In this document: positions 51,445 through 60,548 of the stretch, piece after piece
Layout of the letters: each line of letters begins with the position of its first letter
Numbering within the stretch: position 1 is the stretch's first letter
DNA from: an uncultured Muribaculaceae bacterium
Lineage (GTDB): Bacteria; Bacteroidota; Bacteroidia; Bacteroidales; Muribaculaceae
Assembly (NCBI GenBank): GCA_905233915.1
Contig: CAJOFM010000004.1
Span: 186,001-250,000 of the forward strand
Direction of reading: 5' to 3'
DNA: 64,000 bases
Notes under the pieces: model-generated
Database searches by the model: none
Seen by the model: the letters and a program-made list of their open reading frames with translations, nothing else
What the model was told of the DNA's origin: nothing
Translations under genes and position numbers: made by a program

Positions 51445-51957
51445 TTACTTGATGCCTAACTTAGCTTTCACCTTAGCGCTAACATCCTCGGCGTTGGTGC
51501 CAGTGTAGATGATGGCGCCAGCAGCCTGGTCAAAGATGAAGGTGTAACCGCCCTCGGCACCTACTGCCTGGATGGCATTCTGGAGCTTCTGGGTGATGGG
51601 GGCAAGCAGTGTCTCCTGCTGACGCTGCAGATCCTGCGAAGCGGTCTGCTGGAAGTTCTGAATCTTCACATAGTCGTCCTGCAACTCCTGGTTGTGACGG
51701 TCCTTGATGGCTTGGGGAGTGGAAGCGTCCTTGTCGGCAGCCTCATAGTCGGTCATCTTCTTCTGGAAAGCGTCCTGCAGGTTCTTGTATTCGGCCTCGT
51801 ACTTGTCGCTCACCGACTTGAGAGTGTTCTCGGCGGTCACCTTATCGGGCATCACGTTGAAAATCTCGCTGGTGTTGACGTAACCGAATTTCTGAGCTTG
51901 TGCACCAAGGCACAGCGTGGTAGCCATAACGGCTAAGAGCATAAATCTTTTAAACAT
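51445..51957 (-). CDS. OmpH/Skp-family periplasmic chaperone (second paralogue)
   Basis: The start is placed at 51957 (MFKRFMLLAVMATTLCLGAQAQ, signal peptide). The 170-residue protein follows the OmpH/Skp pattern: KFGYVNTSEIFNVMPDKVTAENTL at residues 23-46, a helical arm with SDKYEAEYKNLQDAFQKKM and IQNFQQTASQDLQRQQETLLAPITQ, and a final strand YTFIFDQAAGAIIYTG. It closely parallels the gene at 50784, so the two probably arose by duplication. It is the last gene of the bamA operon before the terminator; a heptamer array separates it from the first ompH-like gene. It should act as a periplasmic holdase for outer-membrane proteins. Confidence 0.92.
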   Translation of the reverse strand: MFKRFMLLAVMATTLCLGAQAQKFGYVNTSEIFNVMPDKVTAENTLKSVSDKYEAEYKNLQDAFQKKMTDYEAADKDASTPQAIKDRHNQELQDDYVKIQNFQQTASQDLQRQQETLLAPITQKLQNAIQAVGAEGGYTFIFDQAAGAIIYTGTNAEDVSAKVKAKLGIK

Positions 51958-52012
51958 GTCTAAAAATAATTTCGTTATTATAATTGTTCTTTTTCTTAAT
52001 AAAAACACTATA

Positions 52013-52086
52013 TCCTAAAACCTAAAGCCTAATGCCTAAAACCTAAAGCCTAAAGCCTAAAGCCTAATGCCTAAAGCCTAATGCCT
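52013..52086 (-). repeat. Heptamer array, GGCTTTA family, between ompH-like genes
   Basis: About ten 7-base units (GGCATTA or GGCTTTA on the transcribed strand) begin directly at the TAA stop of the first ompH-like gene (52086-52088). This is the longest array of this family in the window. Confidence 0.85.
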
Positions 52087-52607
52087 TACTTATAACCCAT
52101 CTTCTCGAGGATCTCATTGCTCACGTCGATGCGCGGCGAGGCAAAGATGATGCTCTGGCTGCTGGCACGGTCAAAGATGACCTGGAAGCCACGCTCGTCA
52201 CACACTTTCTTGCAAGCGTTGTAGATGTCGTCCTGGATGGGCTTGATGAGCGACTGGCGCTTCTTGAAAAGCTCACCCTGCGGGCCAAAGTACTTGTACT
52301 GCAGCTGCTGGGCCTCTTTCTCCTTCTCGGTGATCTCGGCCTCTTTCTTCTTCTTCTGGTCATCGGTCAGGAAGACCATGTCGGCCTGATAGTTCTTGTA
52401 CATGGTATCGGCCTCCTTCTTGAGTTCGTCCACCTCGCGCTGCCAGCGCTGTGACACCTGGTTGAGCTGCTCGTTGGCCATCTCATAGGCGGGAATGTTC
52501 TTGAGGACATATTCCATGTCCATCAACGCGAACTTCTGCGCATTGGCTGCCATGAATCCTGCGACCAGTGCGACTGCGATTAAAGCTATCCTTTTCATAT
52601 TCTTCAT
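52086..52607 (-). CDS. OmpH/Skp-family periplasmic chaperone (first paralogue)
   Basis: The 173-residue protein has a signal peptide (IALIAVALVAGFMAANAQ) and the OmpH fold: KFALMDMEYVLKNIPAYEMANEQL at about residues 24-47, a long Lys/Glu-rich coiled arm (VDELKKEADTMYKNYQADM, KKKEAEITEKEKEAQQLQYKYFGPQGELF) and the return VIFDRASSQSIIFASPRIDVSNEIL. It is the version most like the classical bamA-linked OmpH and follows bamA by 78 bases. It carries outer-membrane proteins through the periplasm. Its stop codon borders a heptamer array, after which a second ompH-like gene starts. Confidence 0.93.
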   Translation of the reverse strand: MKNMKRIALIAVALVAGFMAANAQKFALMDMEYVLKNIPAYEMANEQLNQVSQRWQREVDELKKEADTMYKNYQADMVFLTDDQKKKKEAEITEKEKEAQQLQYKYFGPQGELFKKRQSLIKPIQDDIYNACKKVCDERGFQVIFDRASSQSIIFASPRIDVSNEILEKMGYK

Positions 52608-52685
52608 TTTTTATTATGTTGTTTGTTATATTTCGACTTTTAGACTGACCGGAGAGGAAATCGTTTATTCGATTAAGTTAAAATG

Positions 52686-55349
52686 TTAAAATTCCTGGCC
52701 GAGCACGAAGTGGAAGTTGCTGCCACCCTTCTCACCATAGACCTTGTCGAAACCGTAACCCCAGTCAATACCCATCATACCGATCATGGGCAGGAAGATG
52801 CGGGCACCCACACCTGCCGAACGCTTGATGTTGAACGGGTTGAAGTCCTTGACATGGGTCCAGGCGTTACCACCCTCGACGAACAGGATGGGATAGATGG
52901 TGGCGCTCTGCGACAGCATCAACGGGAAGTGCAGCTCCAGGGCAAAGCGGTCATAGGCATAGCCCTCACTGCCGTAGGGCGTGAACGCGCCGTTCTCGTA
53001 ACCGCGCAGGGCGATGGTCTCGGTAGCATAGGTGTAAGAACCTGACATACCGTCACCGCCGACATAGAAGGTCTCGAACGGCGACTTCAGGTGCTTGTTC
53101 CAGCTGCCCAGCAGACCGAAGTCGGCACGGGTCATCAGCACGAGGGTCCATCGGCCATCGGGATCGGTGAGCGGCGTGTAGGTGCGGGCCTGGAACTTGA
53201 GTTTCCAGTACTCGATCCATTTATACAGTTCCTTCTTGGAGGCCTCGGTGGTGCTCTCGCTCAACGCCTTCCAGTTCTTCTTGCCAAACAGGCTGGCAGG
53301 GGGCGTGGCGTTGAAACTCAAGGTGAAGGAGCTACCCTTACGGGTATAGAGCGGGTTGTCGATACTGTTGCGTGACAGGGTCAGTCCCAGTACAATCGAG
53401 TTAGACACACCATTCTTCATATAATAGAGGTACTCCCAGTTCTTGAGGCTGTACCACTGGTAGCTCAGGCTGGCCATGAAGGTGAAGTAGTCATCGGGCC
53501 ACTTGAGTCGCTTACCGAAACCCACGGTCACACCGGCCATCTGCAGGTACTTGTTGGGGTCATAGGCGTTCTCATAGTAGTTGTAGCCACCGTAACCGCC
53601 ATATCCATAACCATAGCCACCATAACCGTAGCCGTAGCCGTACATCGAGTTGGCATAGTTGTACATGGCGTTCTGGTACAACTGGCTATAGTAGGATGAG
53701 TTGATACCCGTCTGGCGGCTGTAGAAGGCCGAAACCGACAGCGAGTTGGGACGCTTGCCACCGAACCACGGGTCAAGGAACGACACGCTGTAGGCCTGGT
53801 AGTACTTGGCGTTGGTCTGTGCGCTGATGGTGAACGTCTGGCCCTCACCCTGCGGGATGAGGCCCTTGAACGATGACGGATGCAGCAGGTTCTGGATAGA
53901 GAAGTTGGTAAACTTCAACGATGCCTTGAGGATGACACCCGTCTGTCCCCAACCGGCGCTCAGCTCAACCTGGTCGTTGGCCTTGCTCTCGAGGTTAAGG
54001 ATGATGTCCACGGTACCGTTGTCGGCGTTGGGCTCGGGGCGGATATCCATCTTCTCGGGGTCGAAGTGTCCCGTCTGGGCAATTTCACGAGCCGAGCGCA
54101 TGAGGTCCTCCTTGGAGAACAGGTCGCCGGGGCGCACACGCAGCTCACGGCGCACCACCTTCTCATACAGGCGGTCGTTACCGTTGATGACCACGCGGTT
54201 GATGCGGGCCTGCTTGCCCTCATACATGCGCAGCTCCAGGTCGATGCTGTCGCCCTCGATTTTGCTCTCGATGGGGATGAGCTGATAGAACAGGTAACCG
54301 TTGTTGAGGTAAAGGTTGGACACGGCGTCATCGTCTTCCGAGGTGCGCTTGGTGAGCAGCTTCTGGTTATAGACGTCGCCCTTCTTGATGCCCAGCACCT
54401 CGTCAAGGATTACCGACGGGTAGACGGTATTACCTACCCAAGTGATGTCTGAGATGTAGTATTTCTTACCCTCGTCAATCTTGAGATAGACGTCAACCGT
54501 TTTCTCGTCATAGGGGACCACGCTGTCGCTCAAGATGACGGCATCGCGGTAACCCTTCTCGTTATACTTGTCGATGATGAGTTGCTTGTCGGCCTCATAA
54601 TCGCTCTGGACAAACTTCTTCTGAGAGAAAATCTTCCACAGGTTGGACTTCTCGTTGGTCTTCTTCATCGTGCGCTTGAGCTTGCTGTCACTCAGCACCT
54701 CGTTGCCGTCGATATAGATCTTGTGGACCTTGATTTTCTCGTGCTTGTCAACATTGATGTTGACGATGACCTCGTTCTGCTTGCTCAGGTCGGGCACCTG
54801 CACCACCTCGCAGGTTGCTTGTCCGAAGCCCTTGTTGGCATAGTATTTCTCGACAATGAGCTTGATGCGGTCGGCGATGTTGGGGGTCATCTGGCTACCC
54901 GGCTGGAAACTCAGACGCTCCATGATGTCCTTCTTCTCACCGCCCTTCATGCCGTTGTAATTCACCTGTGACACACGGGGTTGCTGACGCAGGTTGAACA
55001 CCAGCCAGGCCTGGTCGCCGTAAATCTTCTCAACCAGGATCTGCACCTTGGAGAACAGGCCCTGGCGCCAGAAACGCTTGGCGGCCGTCTTGATGTCGTC
55101 ACCGGGGATATCGATGCGCTGGCCAACGGCCAGTCCCGAGTAACCGATGATGATGTTGTCGTCATAGTTATCGACACCCTCGACACGCAGGCCCGCAATC
55201 TCATACTGGGTGGGCGATGCCGTGAACACGATTTTAGGGTTATAGATGGTGTCGTTGACCGTGCGGGTCTCCTGTGCGGTCATCGTTGCCGGAGCGAGAG
55301 CCGCAGCGGCAAGCATGACTGTCAATATGATGTGGTGGATTCTGCTCAT
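52686..55349 (-). CDS. bamA: Outer-membrane protein assembly factor BamA
   Basis: The start is taken at 55349 (MSRIHHIILTVMLAAAALAPATMTAQ), eight bases after the uppS stop; an in-frame ATG at 55373 overlapping uppS is an alternative. The 887-residue protein has a signal peptide, five POTRA-type repeats (VEGVDNYDDNIIIGYSGLAVGQRI to LRVRPGDLFSKEDLMRS) and a C-terminal Omp85 barrel (DQVELSAGWGQTGVILKASLKFTNF; RSAGVGARIFLPMIGMMGIDWGYGFD; ending LGQEF). BamA folds beta-barrels into the outer membrane. Oddly, residues about 563-590 form a Tyr/Gly-rich low-complexity insert (YGYGYGGYGYGYGGYGG) in the barrel part, probably in a surface loop. Confidence 0.95.
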   Translation of the reverse strand: MSRIHHIILTVMLAAAALAPATMTAQETRTVNDTIYNPKIVFTASPTQYEIAGLRVEGVDNYDDNIIIGYSGLAVGQRIDIPGDDIKTAAKRFWRQGLFSKVQILVEKIYGDQAWLVFNLRQQPRVSQVNYNGMKGGEKKDIMERLSFQPGSQMTPNIADRIKLIVEKYYANKGFGQATCEVVQVPDLSKQNEVIVNINVDKHEKIKVHKIYIDGNEVLSDSKLKRTMKKTNEKSNLWKIFSQKKFVQSDYEADKQLIIDKYNEKGYRDAVILSDSVVPYDEKTVDVYLKIDEGKKYYISDITWVGNTVYPSVILDEVLGIKKGDVYNQKLLTKRTSEDDDAVSNLYLNNGYLFYQLIPIESKIEGDSIDLELRMYEGKQARINRVVINGNDRLYEKVVRRELRVRPGDLFSKEDLMRSAREIAQTGHFDPEKMDIRPEPNADNGTVDIILNLESKANDQVELSAGWGQTGVILKASLKFTNFSIQNLLHPSSFKGLIPQGEGQTFTISAQTNAKYYQAYSVSFLDPWFGGKRPNSLSVSAFYSRQTGINSSYYSQLYQNAMYNYANSMYGYGYGYGGYGYGYGGYGGYNYYENAYDPNKYLQMAGVTVGFGKRLKWPDDYFTFMASLSYQWYSLKNWEYLYYMKNGVSNSIVLGLTLSRNSIDNPLYTRKGSSFTLSFNATPPASLFGKKNWKALSESTTEASKKELYKWIEYWKLKFQARTYTPLTDPDGRWTLVLMTRADFGLLGSWNKHLKSPFETFYVGGDGMSGSYTYATETIALRGYENGAFTPYGSEGYAYDRFALELHFPLMLSQSATIYPILFVEGGNAWTHVKDFNPFNIKRSAGVGARIFLPMIGMMGIDWGYGFDKVYGEKGGSNFHFVLGQEF

Positions 55350-55356
55350 TGAAAAA

Positions 55357-56136
55357 TTACGCTTCTTGATCATGATGAACCTGTTCGCTCGTTTTACCGT
55401 AACGACGCTCACGCGCCTGGAAGTCGGCGATAGCATCGACAAAGTCTTCCTTGGTGAAATCGGGCCAATATTTAGGAGTGAAGAAAAGCTCGCTGTAGGC
55501 TATCTGCCACAACAGATAGTTGCTCACACGCAGGTCGCCGCCCGTGCGGATGAGCAGGTCGGGGTCGGGCATGTCACGCGTGGCAAGATGCAACGAGAAC
55601 ATCTCGTCGTCGATGGCTTCGGGATTGAGTGTGCCACTGGCAGCCTCGCGCGCCATCTTGCGGCAGGCCTCTACAATTTCCCAGCGTGACGAGTAACTCA
55701 GCGCCAAGCACAGCACCAGGCCAGTGCAATGGCCCGTGTCCTGCATGCACTTGCGCAGACGGTTGGCGGCAAACTCAGGCATGCGGCCCATGTCGCCGAT
55801 AGTCGTCAAGCGCACGTTGTTTTTAATCAGGTCGGGCGTCTGCTTCTCGATGCTCACCACGATGAGGTTCATCAGGGCATCCACCTCGTCCTGGGGCCGG
55901 TCCCAGTTCTCGGTCGAGAAGGTGTAGAGCGTGAGGAATTTCACGCCCACTTCGCTGGCTATCTCGGTGACCTGACGCACGGTGGACACGCCGTTCTCGT
56001 GACCGAAACTGCGCTCCTGTCCATGCTGCTTAGCCCATCGGCCGTTGCCGTCCATGATGATGGCGACATGGCGCGGGATGCGCGTCGGGTCGAGCTGTTG
56101 TATTTTGTCGCTAAGTGTAGTCATGCCTTCAATCAT
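55357..56136 (-). CDS. uppS: Isoprenyl transferase (undecaprenyl diphosphate synthase)
   Basis: The 259-residue protein is a cis-prenyltransferase: HVAIIMDGNGRWAKQHGQ with the catalytic Asp29, HENGVSTVRQV, LTLYTFSTENWDRP, and the C-terminal DLLIRTGGDLRVSNYLLWQIAYSEL with RFTPKYWPDF-like FFTPKYWPDFTKEDF are all present. It makes the C55 lipid carrier for peptidoglycan and O-antigen. The ATG at 56136 overlaps the DUF6089 stop by four bases (ATGA); an ATG four codons later is also possible. It lies in the usual Bacteroidales order between DUF6089 and bamA and is therefore coupled to outer-membrane assembly genes. Confidence 0.96.
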   Translation of the reverse strand: MIEGMTTLSDKIQQLDPTRIPRHVAIIMDGNGRWAKQHGQERSFGHENGVSTVRQVTEIASEVGVKFLTLYTFSTENWDRPQDEVDALMNLIVVSIEKQTPDLIKNNVRLTTIGDMGRMPEFAANRLRKCMQDTGHCTGLVLCLALSYSSRWEIVEACRKMAREAASGTLNPEAIDDEMFSLHLATRDMPDPDLLIRTGGDLRVSNYLLWQIAYSELFFTPKYWPDFTKEDFVDAIADFQARERRYGKTSEQVHHDQEA

Positions 56137-56801
56137 TCAATATAGTTACACTTGATGCAGCGCTTGCCGAACTCATAGGAAACCGAGAACTGGGCGAATG
56201 AGTACCAGTCGGTATTCTTGGCAAACGAATGCTTGATGTCGTACAAGTCGCTCAGGCCGTCGATGCGGTCGTTGAACTCCTTGCGCATGGTAAATTCAAA
56301 GCCCAGATTGAGACGGTCTTTGAACTTGTATTTCACACCAATGCCCAGGGGTATGGTGAACGAGGCGTGATTGTGTCCATTGCAGATGGCAAAGACAAAT
56401 CCGATACCCGCAACCATATAGGGCGAAATGGGTTTGTACTTCTTGTAGGCGGGTCCGCGGCCAAAGTTCAGGAAATTGAACTCGGCGGTCAGTCCCAGGT
56501 CGATGAGGCTCGACGAGAACTTGTGGTTGGCACCTTCGGGGTACCATGACTCATCATACATGCTGTCGCCACGGATGTTGGCGTAGTTCAGGTTGGCCTT
56601 GAACGCCCAGCGGCTGTTATGGGTATAGCGGAAAAAGCCGCCGATGGTGAAGCTCGGATGCTTGAACAGCTGGCCGTTGTTGGCCTCGCCCAGATAGCCG
56701 GTCATACCCAGAGAGGGACCAGCCTCATACTTGTATTGCTGCGCCATGGCAGGCAACACGGCAAGGAACATCAGCAACGCTATGTACAATGATTTCTTCA
56801 T
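56133..56801 (-). CDS. DUF6089 outer-membrane barrel protein
   Basis: The start is placed at the ATG 56801 (MKKSLYIALLMFLAVLPAMAQ, signal peptide); a TTG nine bases earlier overlaps the DUF6242 stop. The 222-residue protein is an eight- to ten-stranded barrel of the DUF6089/porin-like type with alternating strand patterns (YKYEAGPSLGMTGYLGEAN, SWAFKANLNYANIRG-like RWAFKANLNYANIRGDS, TAEFNFLNFG, SPYMVAGIGFVFA). It sits immediately before uppS, as in other Bacteroidales. The end is unusual, with RCIKCNYIE after the last strand instead of a terminal aromatic residue. The function is not known. Confidence 0.85.
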   Translation of the reverse strand: MKKSLYIALLMFLAVLPAMAQQYKYEAGPSLGMTGYLGEANNGQLFKHPSFTIGGFFRYTHNSRWAFKANLNYANIRGDSMYDESWYPEGANHKFSSSLIDLGLTAEFNFLNFGRGPAYKKYKPISPYMVAGIGFVFAICNGHNHASFTIPLGIGVKYKFKDRLNLGFEFTMRKEFNDRIDGLSDLYDIKHSFAKNTDWYSFAQFSVSYEFGKRCIKCNYIE

Positions 56802-56806
56802 TGCGA

Positions 56807-58306
56807 TCAATATACCGGATAATTGGTCATGCGGTTATACACTCCACGCCACACATAGGGCAGCAGCTCATCCTGGTCGTTGTAGCCGCCAAACAGGTAA
56901 ATAAAGGGGCACTCCCAAGAGTCCACCGCAGCCTTGATGCGTCGCGGCATGTTGTTGGCACCAGCAGCGGTGAGCGTCTCGTCCTGCACAAAGGCCTGGG
57001 CTCCATAGAACTTGGGCATGTAATCGGGTTGGGCAATCGTAGCATCACCTTCAGTCCAGGTCACACCCTGGGTGCTCGACAGGTAGATGGAACCGTTGAG
57101 TTTGCCGTCGGCAAGCATGCCGCCCATGAGATACCACGTCAACTGGCGGGCATAACGGCGCACACCGTTCAAGGTCCTATAGGTATAATACGGGAACAGG
57201 GTGGCGTCGGCCAGGGCGGGCAATACGGTACTGTGGGTGTTGTTGATCTTGCCCCAATTGCTGCCGTCATAACCCCACACGTCGCTCAGCATCTTGCCGT
57301 TGCTGTCGATACCGCCCACGATAATCGACTGCTGAGACACGGTCCACTTGTTTTCGGTCTGAATCATGTTGGACGAGTGCTCCACGGGGAATCCGTCCTC
57401 GACACGGGTGGCAACAAAGCCCTCGGTACGGGGATACTCGTCATGATAGTAGAGGTCATCCCCTTGTATGATGCCAAGCAGGCGGTTATCGTAGCAGCCC
57501 AGTATCGTGTGCCACGTTACGCCACAGGAGCTCCACTCGATGCCATCGGCCGAGGTGTAGAGCACACCGTCGACATCAAGCATGAATAAGGCATCATCGG
57601 TTGCCGTCAACGAGGGGACCTCGGGCTTGAAGGGCAGATTCAGGTTCTGCCTGTCCCATGTGCCCTGGTTGGGTGCCGTTGCCGTCCACAGCACGCTCTC
57701 GGAACCATTATAAGTCATGATGCGGTACAGGTCGCCCTGCTGCACGGCCTTGTGGGCAATCGTGCTGGTGCGATACCCCGCCAGGTCGCGTCGCCACGAC
57801 ATGGGCCAGATGAGCGAGTCGGGGTTCACCTTGTGGACAAGCACCATGACATCATAGTCCTTCACTTGCTTCTCGTCGGCCGAGGTGACGGTGAGCACCG
57901 TCTTTCCAGTGAAGTCCAGGCTCGTGGACATCGATGTAGTGTAGGTGATGGTGGTATCGGCCTGACGGCTGGCGCCAGTGATTTTGAAGACTGCCGAATT
58001 AACCGTGTTAAGGAACTGAACAGTCACCTTGAGTTTGGAGATATCGGTACCAACAGGCAGTGAGTCGGCGTTGTAAATTAGTCCGTTATCGTAATCGATG
58101 GTGAAATGCACCGAGTCCAGATTAGCCAATACGGCATTATCGGCCTGCAGGCCAAAAGCCTTGATGAGAGTGGTCTGCTTGCTCGTGCTGTAGGTGAAGG
58201 TGTCATCGTCTTTGTCATCATCCTTGTTACAAGACACAAAGGCGGGCAATGAGACCATCATCATAGCCAGTACAAGCAGGATATTCCTTGATATTCTATT
58301 TGTCAT
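56807..58306 (-). CDS. DUF6242 lipoprotein
   Basis: The 499-residue protein has a lipoprotein signal (ILLVLAMMMVSLPAFVSC, Cys26) followed by an acidic stretch NKDDDKDDD. Residues about 35-150 form one or two beta-sandwich domains with the DUF4984-like NIDYDNGLIYNADSLPVGTDISKLKVTVQF pattern found in DUF6242. Residues about 170-499 look like a Kelch/sialidase-type propeller, with repeated phrases such as DGIEWSSCGV, GGIDSNGKMLSDVWGYDGSNW and STQGVTWTEGD. It is the first gene of the envelope cluster with DUF6089, uppS, bamA and ompH genes; a promoter box is at 58343-58350. Its role in this cluster is unknown. Confidence 0.85.
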   Translation of the reverse strand: MTNRISRNILLVLAMMMVSLPAFVSCNKDDDKDDDTFTYSTSKQTTLIKAFGLQADNAVLANLDSVHFTIDYDNGLIYNADSLPVGTDISKLKVTVQFLNTVNSAVFKITGASRQADTTITYTTSMSTSLDFTGKTVLTVTSADEKQVKDYDVMVLVHKVNPDSLIWPMSWRRDLAGYRTSTIAHKAVQQGDLYRIMTYNGSESVLWTATAPNQGTWDRQNLNLPFKPEVPSLTATDDALFMLDVDGVLYTSADGIEWSSCGVTWHTILGCYDNRLLGIIQGDDLYYHDEYPRTEGFVATRVEDGFPVEHSSNMIQTENKWTVSQQSIIVGGIDSNGKMLSDVWGYDGSNWGKINNTHSTVLPALADATLFPYYTYRTLNGVRRYARQLTWYLMGGMLADGKLNGSIYLSSTQGVTWTEGDATIAQPDYMPKFYGAQAFVQDETLTAAGANNMPRRIKAAVDSWECPFIYLFGGYNDQDELLPYVWRGVYNRMTNYPVY

Positions 58307-58342
58307 TATCGTCGTTTCAATCTTTTGCTATATAACAAACGG

Positions 58343-58350
58343 CAAAATTA
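58343..58350 (-). promoter_or_regulatory. -7 promoter box of the DUF6242-bamA operon
   Basis: The complement reads TAATTTTG, matching TAnnTTTG, 37 bases before the start at 58306. Confidence 0.6.
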
Positions 58351-58510
58351 CATAAAAATTTGGTTACTGACGGGATTTTTCCAATTTATAATGTACGTGA
58401 CTGCCATTTTTGGGGTGTAAAGATAGTATTTCACGGGCACACGAAATGCGCCCGTTAAAGATAATAAACGGTAAAACACCGATTTTTACAGCTTTTTAAC
58501 TTAGCTGCCG

Positions 58511-59551
58511 CTACTCGGTAGCTGTCTGAGAAAGGTAAGTGATGGTGTTGCCGTCAATCAGGTATTGAGCGAACTGATGCCCATGGATTGCAGGAGCAGC
58601 TACGCCCTGCCCCACCCTGCGGGGGCTGACCTCGATGCGGGCTTCATTCCATGCCCCTGTGTCGATGAGGCCTTGCAGCACGCGGGTGCCGCCCTCGACC
58701 ATGACACTAGTCACGCCACGGCGGTAAAGGTCTTCAAGCCAGGCTTGGGGTGCGGTGGCATCCATTTTGACATATTGCACGGCTCCAACAGTCTCGTCTT
58801 TCAGGCTGTTATAGACAATGGTGGGCAGACCGTCATGGAGCAGATTGAGATTGAAGGGGATTGACAAGTCACGCGACAAGACCACGCGTAACGGCGACCG
58901 GCCGGGCCAGTAGCGGGTGGTGAGCGACGGGTTGTCGATGCGGGCAGTGGCGGCACCCACGACGATGGCGTCGCACAACGAGCGCTGGCGGTGCATCAGC
59001 CGCATGGTTACGGGCGTTGACATGTGCAAGGGGTTTTCGCCAGCCTCAGGCGGCAGGGCGATAAAGCCGTCGGTAGTCTGCGCCCACTTGAGCTGCACCC
59101 ACGGGCGGCCTGTCGTGTGAGCGGTCATGAAACGGCGGTTCAGGTCACGGCACTCTTGTTCCAGGACACCCACAACAACTTCAACGCCAGCCTCGCGCAG
59201 CATGGCCACGCCACGGCCAGCGACCTTGACAAAGGGGTCGAGCGTGCCGACCACCACACGGGGAATGCCCCGCTCGATGATCATGTTGGCACAGGGTGGC
59301 GTCTTTCCATAATGGGAACAGGGCTCAAGCGTGACATAGATGGTGCTGTCCTTTAGCAGGTGAGTATCCTTGACACTTTCCACAGCGTTAACCTCGGCAT
59401 GGGCCTCGCCACACTTGCGGTGCCAGCCCTCGCCGATGATGGTGCCGTCAGGTCCCACAATCACCGCGCCCACCATGGGGTTAGGGGATGTGTGACCCGC
59501 GCCCAATTGCGCCAACTGCAACGCCCGCCGCATGTATCTCTCGTCAATCAT
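58511..59551 (-). CDS. ribD: Bifunctional riboflavin biosynthesis deaminase/reductase RibD
   Basis: The 346-residue protein has the two domains of RibD. The N-terminal deaminase (residues 1-145) shows SPNPMVGAVIV, the zinc ligands His51 in HAEVNAVE and Cys78/Cys87 in EPCSHYGKTPPC. The C-terminal reductase (residues 150-346) shows RPWVQLKWAQTTDGFIA, DAIVVGAATARIDNPSLT and the VMVEGGTRVLQGLID motif. It converts the pyrimidine product of GTP cyclohydrolase II to the ribitylamino-pyrimidine in riboflavin synthesis. It is downstream of prmC with a spacer of about 110 bases that contains AATTCGC nonamer-like repeats. No other rib genes are present. Confidence 0.95.
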   Translation of the reverse strand: MIDERYMRRALQLAQLGAGHTSPNPMVGAVIVGPDGTIIGEGWHRKCGEAHAEVNAVESVKDTHLLKDSTIYVTLEPCSHYGKTPPCANMIIERGIPRVVVGTLDPFVKVAGRGVAMLREAGVEVVVGVLEQECRDLNRRFMTAHTTGRPWVQLKWAQTTDGFIALPPEAGENPLHMSTPVTMRLMHRQRSLCDAIVVGAATARIDNPSLTTRYWPGRSPLRVVLSRDLSIPFNLNLLHDGLPTIVYNSLKDETVGAVQYVKMDATAPQAWLEDLYRRGVTSVMVEGGTRVLQGLIDTGAWNEARIEVSPRRVGQGVAAPAIHGHQFAQYLIDGNTITYLSQTATE

Positions 59552-59660
59552 CTCATTACGCTAATTGAAATAATGGAATCCGCGCTCTTTTTGTCCACGA
59601 ATTTTGCGAATTCTGCGAATTGGCATCCGCATTCTTTTTCAAAAATTTGGTGATTTGTGG
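59552..59660 (-). repeat. Repeat-bearing spacer between prmC and ribD
   Basis: On the transcribed strand three 9-base units AATTCGCAG, AATTCGCAA, AATTCGTGG occur in tandem (about 59593-59620), followed by AATTAGCGTAAT before the ribD start. The words are related to the nonamer array at 17318-17353. Confidence 0.55.
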
Positions 59661-60500
59661 TTAAATACTGGCGGCTGCAAAGCGGGAATTGCCGTAGCTG
59701 TCATCGATGATGCGCACCTCGGCAAAACCGTTGTCCTCGAGCAGGCGTTTCACCTCGTTGCCAAACCGCTGATTGATTTCCAGATACAGGCGGCCGCCGC
59801 GTTCAAGCGACTGGGCGGCATAGGGGGCAATGGCCTTGTAGAACAGTAAGGGGTCTTTGTCGGGAACAAACAGCGCTTGCCCTGGCTCGTAATCCTTGAC
59901 GTTGCGGTCCATCGCCTCGCGTTCGCTCCAGCAGATATAGGGAGGGTTGCTCACAATAATGTCATAATGGCCAGGCGGTTGTGGCGAGAGCATGTCGCTC
60001 TCAAACAGTCGCACCTTGACCTTGAGCGCCGCGGCGTTCTCACGTGCCACGTCAAGGGCATCGCGCGAGATATCGAAAGCATCTACCTGCGGGAACTTCA
60101 ACGCCCGCGCCAGCGAGATGGCGATGCAGCCGCTGCCTGTACCCATGTCCAGCACACGCAGGTCGCTACCGGGATTCTCGTCGATGATGAGGTCCACAAG
60201 CTGCTCGGTTTCGGGGCGTGGAATAAGCACAGCAGGGGTCACCTTGAACTGATGACCGTGGAACCGGGCATGTCCCACGATGTACTGCAACGGCTCGTGG
60301 CGGCGCAACCGAGCAATGATGTCGGCAATGCGTTGCGGCGCAAAGTCGGGTAATTCACTCTCTTGGCGCAAGGCCACATCCACTTGGTCATAATGGAACA
60401 CATCCTCACAGATGACACGTATCATCGCCTGGGCTTCCTGGGGCTCAACAACACCCTCGAGCCCATTCTTCAATTGTTCTATGGCTTCTTTCAGTAACAT
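59661..60500 (-). CDS. prmC: Peptide chain release factor N5-glutamine methyltransferase
   Basis: The 279-residue protein is PrmC (HemK), which methylates the Gln of the GGQ motif in release factors. The N-terminal helical domain (residues 1-85) ends in EPLQYIVGHARFHGHQFKV, and the methyltransferase domain shows VLIPRPETEQLVDLI, LDMGTGSGCIAISLA (SAM-binding) and the active-site IVSNPPYICWSE. A promoter box is visible at 60505-60512. It starts a two-gene minus-strand unit with ribD and is divergent from the DUF4492-cydAB operon. Length and motifs are normal. Confidence 0.95.
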   Translation of the reverse strand: MLLKEAIEQLKNGLEGVVEPQEAQAMIRVICEDVFHYDQVDVALRQESELPDFAPQRIADIIARLRRHEPLQYIVGHARFHGHQFKVTPAVLIPRPETEQLVDLIIDENPGSDLRVLDMGTGSGCIAISLARALKFPQVDAFDISRDALDVARENAAALKVKVRLFESDMLSPQPPGHYDIIVSNPPYICWSEREAMDRNVKDYEPGQALFVPDKDPLLFYKAIAPYAAQSLERGGRLYLEINQRFGNEVKRLLEDNGFAEVRIIDDSYGNSRFAAASI

Positions 60501-60504
60501 GCTA

Positions 60505-60512
60505 CAAAATTA
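60505..60512 (-). promoter_or_regulatory. -7 promoter box of prmC
   Basis: The complement reads TAATTTTG only five bases before the ATG at 60500, implying a near-leaderless transcript; a second start further upstream cannot be excluded. Confidence 0.4.
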
Positions 60513-60548
60513 GGAAAAAAAGTGTTTTCATCAAAAAAAGGGAAATTA

